Below, one piece after another: positions 52,670 through 59,958 of a DNA stretch of 64,000 nt. A program made the position numbers and the translations under genes. Where the stretch lies: positions 9,942 to 73,941 of the forward strand of contig NZ_WKYV01000019.1 of the NCBI RefSeq assembly GCF_009677585.1, given 5' to 3'. Under the pieces are notes generated by a model. That model saw only the letters and a list, made by a program, of their open reading frames with translations, searched no databases and was not told the origin of the DNA. Each line of letters starts with the position of its first letter. Positions within the stretch are counted from its first letter, which is position 1. The stretch is from Lactonifactor sp. BIOML-A5 (lineage in GTDB: Bacteria > Bacillota > Clostridia > Lachnospirales > Lachnospiraceae).

Positions 52670-53391
52670 TGAAAGAAATTGAAAAACTGCAGCAAATCAT
52701 TGACAAATATGATAATATTGTATTTTTCGGGGGTGCAGGAGTGTCTACTGAGAGCGGGATTCCGGATTTCAGAAGCGTGGACGGCCTGTATAACCAGCAG
52801 TATGACTACCCCCCTGAGACAATCCTGAGTCACACCTTTTTTATGAGAAACCCCCAGGAATTTTTCCGCTTTTACCAGGCCAAGATGCTCTGTGACACGG
52901 CGAAGCCCAACAAGGCCCATCTAAAACTGGCGGAGTTGGAACAGGTCGGGAAGCTTAAGGGGATAATTACTCAGAATATAGACAATCTTCACCAGATGGC
53001 GGGGAGCAAAAATGTTTGGGAGCTTCACGGATCTGTGTATCGGAACTACTGCGTTCGCTGCGGCGGAGCCTATGACTTTGCCTTCATGAAGAAAGCCAGC
53101 GGGATTCCCAAGTGTAAATGCGGCGGAATGGTTAAGCCGGATGTGGTCTTGTACGAGGAAAGCCTGGACAGCCATACCCTAGAGGGGGCGGTATCTGCCA
53201 TCAGCAAAGCCCAGGTCCTGATCATCGGGGGCACTTCCCTGGCCGTCTATCCGGCAGCGTCGCTGATAGATTATTTCCGGGGGGAGGCCCTGGTTGTGAT
53301 CAACAAGGCTCCCACACCCAGGGATAAGCAGGCGGATCTTCTGATACAGGCACCCATCGGGGAAGTGTTCGGACAGATAACCGTAAAATAA
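52666..53391 (+). CDS. Sirtuin, NAD-dependent protein deacylase
   Basis: 241 residues, CobB family. It has GAGVSTESGIPDFRS, QNIDNLHQMAGS and the catalytic His in LHGSVYRNYC. A zinc ribbon uses C-x2-C (CVRCGG) and then CKCGGMVKP, with GTSLAVYPAA near the end. It removes acetyl or related acyl groups from lysines using NAD. The ATG overlaps the sortase stop, an unusual pairing. Confidence 0.93.
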   Translation: MMKEIEKLQQIIDKYDNIVFFGGAGVSTESGIPDFRSVDGLYNQQYDYPPETILSHTFFMRNPQEFFRFYQAKMLCDTAKPNKAHLKLAELEQVGKLKGIITQNIDNLHQMAGSKNVWELHGSVYRNYCVRCGGAYDFAFMKKASGIPKCKCGGMVKPDVVLYEESLDSHTLEGAVSAISKAQVLIIGGTSLAVYPAASLIDYFRGEALVVINKAPTPRDKQADLLIQAPIGEVFGQITVK

Positions 53392-53409
53392 CTTTCGGAG
53401 GTTTACGAT

Positions 53410-53595
53410 ATGGTATATGAAGTGGGAGACATTGTAAGGCTGAAAAAACAGCATCCCTGCGGCAGCAGTGAATGGGAAATCCTGAGGGTTGGGGCCGACT
53501 TCCGGCTCAAATGTACAGGGTGCGGCCATCAGATCATGGTGACCAGAAAGCTGGTAGAGAAGAATACCAGAGAATTGAAAAAAAGGGCAAAATAA
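53410..53595 (+). CDS. DUF951 family protein
   Basis: 61 residues: VYEVGDIVRLKKQHPCGSSE, then the CTGCGH zinc-type pair and VTRKLVEKNTRELKK. DUF951 proteins are small, widespread in Firmicutes and of unknown function. It probably belongs to the sortase/sirtuin transcript and precedes the promoter of the S6 operon. Confidence 0.88.
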   Translation: MVYEVGDIVRLKKQHPCGSSEWEILRVGADFRLKCTGCGHQIMVTRKLVEKNTRELKKRAK

Positions 53596-53596
53596 C

Positions 53597-53625
53597 TTGC
53601 ATTCTCATACATTTTATGGTAGAAT
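53597..53625 (+). promoter_or_regulatory. Promoter of the rpsF-ssb-rpsR operon
   Basis: TTGCAT and TAGAAT with a 17-base spacer. The leader of about 75 bases contains CCCTGA/TCAGGG (53660-53677), a possible S6:S18 autoregulatory hairpin. The structural assignment is tentative. Confidence 0.6.
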
Positions 53626-53706
53626 CAAAAATTGTGATATATTATAAGATATCCTTGTTCCCTGAAGAGATCAGGGGGCCAAAAGACCAAAAGGAGGTAA
53701 AACAGC

Positions 53707-53994
53707 ATGAACAAGTATGAATTAGCATTAGTTGTGAATGCCAAAATTGAAGATGAAGCTCGTGCAGCTGTTGTAGAAAAAGCGAAAAAATACATCGAAC
53801 GCTACAACGGAACTGTAACAGAAGTGGAAGAATGGGGTAAGAAGAGATTAGCTTACGAAATTCAGAAAATGAGAGAAGGCTTCTATTACTTTATTCAGTT
53901 TGAGGCAGATGCAGCTTGTCCGGCAGAAGTTGAAAGACACGTGCGTATTATGGACAATGTTTTGAGATATTTGGTTGTTAAAAAAGAAGCATAA
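53707..53994 (+). CDS. rpsF: Ribosomal protein S6
   Basis: 95 residues, normal S6 length, starting MNKYELALVVNAKIEDEARA. It contains VTEVEEWGKKRLAYEIQKM and the ending DNVLRYLVVKKEA. It is part of the 30S platform and binds S18. First gene of the conserved rpsF-ssb-rpsR operon, with ribosome site AGGAGG. Confidence 0.97.
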   Translation: MNKYELALVVNAKIEDEARAAVVEKAKKYIERYNGTVTEVEEWGKKRLAYEIQKMREGFYYFIQFEADAACPAEVERHVRIMDNVLRYLVVKKEA

Positions 53995-54079
53995 TTTTTT
54001 AACTGAAAAGCGCCATTTTGATTATAATGGTTCTGATAGCCGATGATTGATAATTTGTAAATAATACGAGGTAATAGAT

Positions 54080-54526
54080 ATGAACAAAGTAATTTTAATG
54101 GGGCGTTTAACAAGAGATCCTGAGGTAAGATATTCAGCAGGAGAGAATGCGCTGGCAATTGCCAGATATACACTTGCCGTAGACAGAAGATTCCGGAGAG
54201 ACGGAGAGGCAACAGCAGATTTTATCAGCTGTGTTGCATTTGGCAGACAGGCAGAGTTCGCGGAGAAGTACTTCCGCCAGGGAATCCGTATTACCATATG
54301 CGGAAGGATCCAGACAGGAAGCTATACGAACAGGGAAGGCCAGAAAGTGTATACTACAGAAGTTGTTGTAGAGGAGCAGGAATTCGCTGAGAGCAAGGCA
54401 GTCAGTGACAGCCATGTGGGACAGGCGTCACAGCAGGCCGCAGCTCCCACACCGAACAATGCAGCATCTATCGATGGCTTTATGAATATTCCTGACGGCA
54501 TAGACGAAGAACTGCCGTTTAACTAA
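54080..54526 (+). CDS. ssb: Single-stranded DNA-binding protein
   Basis: 148 residues: an OB-fold N-terminus ([19 protein letters not shown]) with the ssDNA-binding aromatics, a Gln/Ala/Pro tail and the acidic C-terminal tip DEELPFN that recruits replication and repair proteins. It stands between the two ribosomal genes as is usual in Firmicutes. Confidence 0.97.
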   Translation: MNKVILMGRLTRDPEVRYSAGENALAIARYTLAVDRRFRRDGEATADFISCVAFGRQAEFAEKYFRQGIRITICGRIQTGSYTNREGQKVYTTEVVVEEQEFAESKAVSDSHVGQASQQAAAPTPNNAASIDGFMNIPDGIDEELPFN

Positions 54527-54545
54527 AATAAGGAGGTTAAAGCTC

Positions 54546-54809
54546 ATGGCTTACAATAAAAGTGAAAGACCAGATTCTCCAATGAAGAGAAGAGGCGGTC
54601 GCAGAAGAAAAAAAGTTTGTGTATTCTGTGGTAAAGAGAACAATGAGATCAGCTACAAGGATGCTAACAAATTAAAGAGATATGTATCTGAAAGAGGGAA
54701 AATCCTTCCCAGAAGAATCACAGGTAACTGTGCAAAACATCAGAGAGCTCTTACAGTTGAAATTAAGAGAGCAAGACATATCGCTATTATGCCTTACGTA
54801 ACAGACTAA
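54546..54809 (+). CDS. rpsR: Ribosomal protein S18
   Basis: 87 residues: a basic N-terminus ([19 protein letters not shown], with the C-x2-C type zinc pair), then [20 protein letters not shown] and [20 protein letters not shown]. It is a 30S protein that pairs with S6. Last gene of its operon, followed by a terminator. Confidence 0.97.
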   Translation: MAYNKSERPDSPMKRRGGRRRKKVCVFCGKENNEISYKDANKLKRYVSERGKILPRRITGNCAKHQRALTVEIKRARHIAIMPYVTD

Positions 54810-54823
54810 AAATGAATCTGGAT

Positions 54824-54858
54824 AAAACCGTTATTGCTTGTGCAGTAGCGGTTTTTTT
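54824..54858 (+). terminator. Rho-independent terminator after rpsR
   Basis: AAAACCGTTATTGC pairs with GCAGTAGCGGTTTT, with G-U pairs, a TTGT loop and T3 beyond. It lies between rpsR and splB and would cut any splB start upstream of it from the ribosomal transcript. Confidence 0.85.
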
Positions 54859-54890
54859 AATGGGAATGACACATACTAGAAGGGAAGCAA

Positions 54891-54926
54891 ATGTTAGAAT
54901 TCTATCCAGGAAAGGCAAATATATGA
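54891..54926 (+). CDS. Possible leader peptide coupled to splB
   Basis: ATG 54891 follows GAAGGG and opens an 11-codon frame, MLEFYPGKANI. Its TGA stop (54924-54926) overlaps the splB ATG (54923-54925). This is the pattern of translational coupling. The peptide itself has no known role and could be chance. Confidence 0.35.
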   Translation: MLEFYPGKANI

Positions 54927-55918
54927 AATTTGATGCAGTTTATTATGAGACAGAAAGTTTGTCCTACCCTCTGGGAAAGGCATTGAAGGAGAGGTTTGGC
55001 AATCTGCCCTGGATCCCTATAGAGAACCATAATTCCATCAGGGAGATGCAGGAAAAACCTAATGCGGAGTTCGGGTACATGAAACGCAACCTGATTATCG
55101 GCATTCGAAAAACCCATAAATATGTAGAAAATCATAAAGTGTCTGACTATCTTGTCCCCTACACGTCCTCAGGATGTACGGCCATGTGCCTGTACTGCTA
55201 TCTTGTATGCAACTATAATAAATGTGCGTATTTGCGTCTCTTTGTCAATCGGGAACAGATGCTGGACAGACTGATACGCAAATCCGGCAAAAGTGACAGG
55301 CCTCTTACTTTTGAAATTGGCAGCAATAGTGATCTGGTGCTGGAAAATACTATAACAGACAATCTGACCTATACCATTTCCAGATTTGCAGAGGAGGGCA
55401 CAGGCTCTCTTACCTTTCCCACCAAATTTGATATGGTGGATCCGCTGCTAAATCTGGACCACAGAGGAAAGGTTATTTTCCGGATGAGTGTCAATCCCCA
55501 GTCCGTGATCCGGAGGATAGAACTGGGGACTTCCGGGCTGAAGCAGCGGATCAGGGCCGTGAATAAAATGTGTGCGGCGGGATATCCCTGCGGGCTTTTA
55601 ATCGCACCTGTCATATTGGCAGATGGATGGAAAGAGGCGTACACCGGTCTTTTCGAGGAATTGAGAGAAGGGCTGTCAGAACAGGTGAGAGAACAGATGT
55701 TTCTTGAGATTATACTGATGACCTACTCTTATATCCACCGGGCCATCAATGAGGAGGCTTTCCCCAATGCCCCTCAGCTGTATGACAAAGACCTGATGAC
55801 AGGACGGGGCAGAGGCAGATATTGCTATCGTCCGGAGGCGAGAGCAGAGGCGGAAGCATTCCTGCGGGAGGAGATTAAAAGGATTCTTGGGGATGTACCG
55901 ATTCTGTATATCAGTTAG
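54923..55918 (+). CDS. splB: Spore photoproduct lyase
   Basis: 331-residue radical SAM enzyme that reverses the thymine dimer of UV-damaged spores. Cluster cysteines are in SSGCTAMCLYCY (C-x3-C-x2-C), with CNYNKCAYLRLFVN following, where the family's additional functional Cys lies. The frame is open upstream to 54812, but a terminator lies in that stretch. ATG 54923 is the family start (MKFDAVYYE), behind AGGAAAGG. This gene argues that the organism forms spores. Confidence 0.93.
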   Translation: MKFDAVYYETESLSYPLGKALKERFGNLPWIPIENHNSIREMQEKPNAEFGYMKRNLIIGIRKTHKYVENHKVSDYLVPYTSSGCTAMCLYCYLVCNYNKCAYLRLFVNREQMLDRLIRKSGKSDRPLTFEIGSNSDLVLENTITDNLTYTISRFAEEGTGSLTFPTKFDMVDPLLNLDHRGKVIFRMSVNPQSVIRRIELGTSGLKQRIRAVNKMCAAGYPCGLLIAPVILADGWKEAYTGLFEELREGLSEQVREQMFLEIILMTYSYIHRAINEEAFPNAPQLYDKDLMTGRGRGRYCYRPEARAEAEAFLREEIKRILGDVPILYIS

Positions 55919-55973
55919 AAGGACAGAGCCTCATAAATACACATCCCCCCGGGAAAGCTTTTTCTGGGGCTGG

Positions 55974-56588
55974 TTATTTGGGAAGTTCAATCATCTTATC
56001 CAGTTCCAGTCCATGGAATACCCCCTGAAACGTTAGATGTGTCAGAAGTTCCGCAAGATAAGCAGGGCTGTATTTCATGCCGTCCTCCAGCCATTTGCTT
56101 GTGATTCCTATATGGGCAGAGATAATATACTGAATCAGGTAGGCTTTAGGCAGAGACAGATCTTCATCGCTGAACTGGTTTAGAATTTCAGTATAAGTAA
56201 TACGGGCACTTTCTTCCATTTTCTGACGGAAGGAGGGCAGACCGTTTCTTCCCAGCATCACCCGGAAAAATTCCGCATGCCCGGCTATGTATTGGAAATG
56301 CTTCACGTAGTATTTACAGCTGCTCTTAGAGCTTAAGCCGGATTCCCTGGCATAGGAATCCGGCTTTGTCTCTTTCCTGAGCTGAGCAAAGATCTCATCT
56401 GTAATGGTATCTAAAAAATCCTGTTTATCTTCAAATTGAGAATAAAAAGTACTTCTTGCAACCTGAGCCTCTTCTACCAGATTCTGGACAGTGATTTCGT
56501 CAATTGTCTTCTGATCCATAAGGTGAATCAGAGCCGCCACCAGATACTGACGGCTTCTTGTCTTTCTGAGATCTCCGTGTTCCTTCAT
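55974..56588 (-). CDS. TetR-family transcription regulator
   Basis: 204 residues: N-terminal helix-turn-helix (TRSRQYLVAALIHLMDQKTI, then VQNLVEEAQVARSTFYSQF) and a C-terminal domain of the TetR_C_7 type common in Firmicutes. The start is behind GGGAGGT. It follows the permease and decarboxylase genes on the same strand and probably controls them in response to an aromatic acid or similar ligand. That ligand is inference. Confidence 0.9.
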   Translation of the reverse strand: MKEHGDLRKTRSRQYLVAALIHLMDQKTIDEITVQNLVEEAQVARSTFYSQFEDKQDFLDTITDEIFAQLRKETKPDSYARESGLSSKSSCKYYVKHFQYIAGHAEFFRVMLGRNGLPSFRQKMEESARITYTEILNQFSDEDLSLPKAYLIQYIISAHIGITSKWLEDGMKYSPAYLAELLTHLTFQGVFHGLELDKMIELPK

Positions 56589-56661
56589 TGATACACCTCC
56601 CCGGCAGATTGGATTTATAAGTATTATAAATCCCGTCAAGCCGTTTGTAAAGTGGAGGATA

Positions 56662-57603
56662 TCATGGGGCAGTGCCGAATTTACCTGCTGTAAATTTGGT
56701 CAGGAAGGGGGTAATAACAGTCGTAAGTATCATCACCAGCGCGATCTGTGCGGTAGCTGCCTGAAGATAGGGCGCATGTTCGGGAACTGCCTGGGCGATC
56801 TGGGAAGGTGCCCCTATGGCCAGGCCGGCGACACAGCAAGTCGCTACAGAGGCGTACCCTGGACGTCTCAAAATCCAGTGATCGGTGCAGAACGCAGGTA
56901 TTATACTTATGATATAGAATACTAAGGTGAGAAAGATTCCTTGCAGTCCGGACCGGAAGGCGGTGACCAGATTCACGGATATTCCAAAGCAAAAGCCCAG
57001 AAAAGGAAGAATAATCATGGAACCAGGGGCCATAAGCTTTTGGATATCCCCGTCTATGTTTCCCAGGAGAATTCCCAGGAAAAACGGCACAAGGAGTGCG
57101 ATTAGCGCCATATAATCAAAGGCGGCGCCACTTGCTGCACCAAGAATCAAAAGGGGAATGGTGGGCATGCAGGCTACATTCCAGAGTCCAAAGGCGGCGT
57201 GATCAATTTCATCCCCATAGGATTTCGTAAGTGCAAGAAATACTCCGGGGTTATTGCTGGCAAGAACGGATACAAAGGCCATAGTGGAAATGCCGAAGAT
57301 CCCTTTGGCTCCAAAGCTGTGCATCAGAATCATTCCCGCAGCAAAGGCCATGATAAGCTTGACCGCCAGCAGGGTACCGTGCCGTTTCAGAACCGTGCCT
57401 ATCTGCCGCACAGGAAGCTGACTGCCAATGATAAAAAGCAGCAGTCCTGCCAGGCACATAGTGCCGGAGGAGGAAAAGAGTGCGGTGGTAGGGCCTCCGA
57501 TTTCAACGAGACCGGGTGCCCAGGTATGAATAATCGCCGCGATAAGTAAAGGCCCGACCATGAGTCCCCCAGGAAACTTTTGTACCGTTTTGAGTATTTT
57601 CAA
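56662..57603 (-). CDS. kdgT: 2-keto-3-deoxygluconate permease-like transporter
   Basis: 313 residues, about ten membrane helices. It matches the KdgT family: KILKTVQKFPGGLMVGPLL at the start and ASNNPGVFLALTKSYGD and VPFFLGILLGN within. The TTG start follows GGAGGG. KdgT proteins import 2-keto-3-deoxygluconate, but here it is flanked by a TetR regulator and a hydroxybenzoate-decarboxylase-like enzyme and by no sugar enzyme, so its substrate could be another carboxylate. Confidence 0.87.
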   Translation of the reverse strand: MKILKTVQKFPGGLMVGPLLIAAIIHTWAPGLVEIGGPTTALFSSSGTMCLAGLLLFIIGSQLPVRQIGTVLKRHGTLLAVKLIMAFAAGMILMHSFGAKGIFGISTMAFVSVLASNNPGVFLALTKSYGDEIDHAAFGLWNVACMPTIPLLILGAASGAAFDYMALIALLVPFFLGILLGNIDGDIQKLMAPGSMIILPFLGFCFGISVNLVTAFRSGLQGIFLTLVFYIISIIPAFCTDHWILRRPGYASVATCCVAGLAIGAPSQIAQAVPEHAPYLQAATAQIALVMILTTVITPFLTKFTAGKFGTAP

Positions 57604-57667
57604 AATATCCCTCCCGTCTTACTTTATTATAAGGATACCGGCCGCTGTTATACGGCCGGATAATCTG

Positions 57668-58720
57668 TCAAATATTTAATTTCAGCAGTTCAGCGGCATT
57701 GGTGCGTCCGATGCGGATGCGATCCGCATAGCTGAGAGGTACATTATCAAACCAGGTAGCAGCCTCATCCAGACTTTCGTATGGGGTATCCGAAGAGAAC
57801 ATGACATGCCTGTTATCGCACTCCATAAGGGTATCAATAAAAGCACGGGTATGAAAATGTCCGCTGGTAGTCATATATACGTTCTTTTCCATATATTCTG
57901 TCAATGGCTTTTTGTGAGCGCCGCAGGGTTTCTGGTTATTCAGACGGTGCTGAAGACGGGGAAGCCCAAAGGGAAGTCCCTCTCCCAGATGGCCCAGAAT
58001 CAGCTTTGCTGTGGGCAGTTCGTCAAAGATACCGCTGCATAACAAACGAATGGCATGGATGGCAGTCTCAGCGCCAAAGCCCCAGGCAGAACCCAACAGG
58101 CCCGGATAGCCCTCATAGGCTCTCTGCTGATTTGGAACCGGATCACGGGGATGCAGGTAAAGCGGCACGTCCAGCTCAACTAGTTTCTTCCAGAAAACAA
58201 AGTTTTGCTTTTCGTCCAGATATTCTACGTTGTTTTTATCATTTTTCATGGTATATCCGTTTATAAGGGCGCCTACGAACCCCAGCTCTTTTACACAGAA
58301 TTCCAGTTCCTTGCAGGCAGCTTCAGGATCCTGCATGGCGACAGCTGCAAATGCGTTAAAACGTTTGGGATATTTCTGCACATAGTTTTCGTAAATCCAG
58401 AGATTCATTTCATGAGCTCTGGCTACCGCGTCTTTAGTATCCAGCACTTCCTGGATACCCGGCTGTGTCAGGGACATAATAAACATCTCAACGCCATTCC
58501 GGTCCATATCTGCGATACGGATGTCGGCCGAATGCAGTCTGGCTTTAACTGCTTCAAAATAGTCTTCTTTATTTCTTGCAGTTTCATTCTGCGGATCCCC
58601 GGTAGCCTCCCACTGGGGAGATTCATAGTGTTCCTCCAGGGCAATCTTTCCGTGCATGATTTCCTGTCCGTAAGGAGCGACATAGTCTTTTACATATTCT
58701 TTTCTGAATTCAAAACCCAT
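57668..58720 (-). CDS. Amidohydrolase-family hydroxybenzoate decarboxylase-like protein
   Basis: 350 residues, amidohydrolase_2 fold. Metal and catalytic residues are seen in KIALEEHY (replacing HxH), YLHPRDP, LGHLGEGLPF and SSDTPYE. This arrangement is that of gamma-resorcylate and 2,3-dihydroxybenzoate decarboxylases, which remove or add CO2 on a phenol. The start follows AGGAGGT. A permease and a TetR gene follow on the same strand, suggesting uptake and non-oxidative decarboxylation of an aromatic acid. The substrate is inference. Confidence 0.86.
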   Translation of the reverse strand: MGFEFRKEYVKDYVAPYGQEIMHGKIALEEHYESPQWEATGDPQNETARNKEDYFEAVKARLHSADIRIADMDRNGVEMFIMSLTQPGIQEVLDTKDAVARAHEMNLWIYENYVQKYPKRFNAFAAVAMQDPEAACKELEFCVKELGFVGALINGYTMKNDKNNVEYLDEKQNFVFWKKLVELDVPLYLHPRDPVPNQQRAYEGYPGLLGSAWGFGAETAIHAIRLLCSGIFDELPTAKLILGHLGEGLPFGLPRLQHRLNNQKPCGAHKKPLTEYMEKNVYMTTSGHFHTRAFIDTLMECDNRHVMFSSDTPYESLDEAATWFDNVPLSYADRIRIGRTNAAELLKLNI

Positions 58721-59018
58721 AATACTTACCTCCTGAAAGTGTTGGGAAATCTTTGCGCGCCAGATTTCTGTTGTTTGTGATTGCATTATAACAAATGAAA
58801 CCTGGGATTACTATCATCAGAATATCGGTTTTTGTTCGGATTCCTTCATTTAAAGAGGGTATGTTTGGAAAAAAAGGGAAAACATACACATGTTAGAGTT
58901 TTGTCCGCAATAAGAAATACGGCAGCGGTCTAGCAGCTCTCCTCTGTGACTTTGTTACGGTGAAAAAGAATCTTTTCCTGTAGACTGTAAGTCAGTAAGA
59001 GACAGGGAGGTTGCTGTT

Positions 59019-59222
59019 GTGGCAAAAAAAAGTGCGTTTGTATCAGAAGGAGGCTGTGTGGCATGCGGAGCCTGTGAGAATGAATGCCCCAGAGATGCGG
59101 TGGCGGTATGGAGAGGATGCTTTGCTAAAATAAATAGGGAGAAATGTATAGGCTGCGGTCTCTGCGCCAGGGTATGCCCGGCCAATGCCATCTCACTGGT
59201 AAAAAGGGAGGTAGAAGCTTGA
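59019..59222 (+). CDS. Two-cluster 4Fe-4S ferredoxin
   Basis: 67 residues with two full cluster motifs: CVACGACENECP and CIGCGLCARVCP. It is a small low-potential electron carrier. The GTG start lies eight bases after GGGAGG. Its TGA stop overlaps the TTG start of the membrane iron-sulfur gene (TTGA), so the two are translationally coupled and probably pass electrons to each other. Confidence 0.9.
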   Translation: MAKKSAFVSEGGCVACGACENECPRDAVAVWRGCFAKINREKCIGCGLCARVCPANAISLVKREVEA

Positions 59223-59794
59223 GAAAGAAGAAGTGGTACGAATACCTGTGGATCTGGTCCATAATTTATTTTGCTTTGGGCTTCTTTAATATATTATTTG
59301 CATGGCTGGGGATGATCGATTTTTTACTTCCAATAGTAATTGCCGTATTCGGGAAAAACAAATGGTTCTGCAATCATCTGTGCGGCCGTGGCCAGCTCTT
59401 TGCCCTTCTGGGGGGCAGACTGAAATTATCCCGGAATAAACCTACTCCCCATTGGATGTATTCCAAATGGTTCCGATATGGATTTTTGCTGTTCTTTATG
59501 ACTATGTTTGGCAGTATGATATTCCAGACATGGATGGTGGCGTCCGGAGCCTCAGATTTGAGAGAGGCAATTAAGCTCTTATGGACGATCCGTGTGCCCT
59601 GGGGCTGGACCTATACCGCAGGTACAGCATCCCCGTGGGTTGCTCAGTTTGCATTCGGATTTTATGGTCTGATGCTCACATCCGCAATTATTGGCCTTGT
59701 AGTGATGATGTTATATAAGCCCCGCAGCTGGTGTACCTTTTGTCCTATGGGTACAATGACACAGGCAGTCTGCAGACTGGAACATAGAGAATGA
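59219..59794 (+). CDS. NapH/NosR-like membrane iron-sulfur protein
   Basis: 191 residues, about four membrane helices. It has two conserved cysteine pairs, CNHLCGRGQLF after helix 2 and CTFCPMGTMTQ near the C-terminus, as in the 4Fe-4S membrane proteins of the NapH/NosR/RdxA type. It would move electrons across or along the membrane. It starts with TTG behind GGGAGG. No reductase or FMN-binding partner is adjacent, so the acceptor is unknown. Confidence 0.85.
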   Translation: MRKKKWYEYLWIWSIIYFALGFFNILFAWLGMIDFLLPIVIAVFGKNKWFCNHLCGRGQLFALLGGRLKLSRNKPTPHWMYSKWFRYGFLLFFMTMFGSMIFQTWMVASGASDLREAIKLLWTIRVPWGWTYTAGTASPWVAQFAFGFYGLMLTSAIIGLVVMMLYKPRSWCTFCPMGTMTQAVCRLEHRE

Positions 59795-59809
59795 TGCAAG
59801 GAAACCCCA

Positions 59810-59852
59810 CAATAAACGGCCCCCTGTCTGGCAGACAGGGGGCCGTTTATTG
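59810..59852 (+). terminator. Very strong perfect 20-bp hairpin
   Basis: A 20-bp perfect stem with a three-base GGC loop lies directly behind the ferredoxin operon. The left arm runs 59810-59829 and the right arm 59833-59852. The right arm ends in TTTATTG, a weak T-run. It probably terminates the ferredoxin transcript. Confidence 0.8.
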
Positions 59853-59958
59853 TTGACAGGCTGCCCGGGGGGCCATTCAGAAGAAGTTGCATTAAAAAAC
59901 AAAATAGGATACTATATGAAGTAACATCTAACTTGATGGAAAGGTCAGTGTAACTTCG

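Noticed and set aside
54812..54922. Longer splB start at 54812
   Set aside because: The extra 37 codons run through the rpsR terminator and lack the conserved SplB N-terminus.
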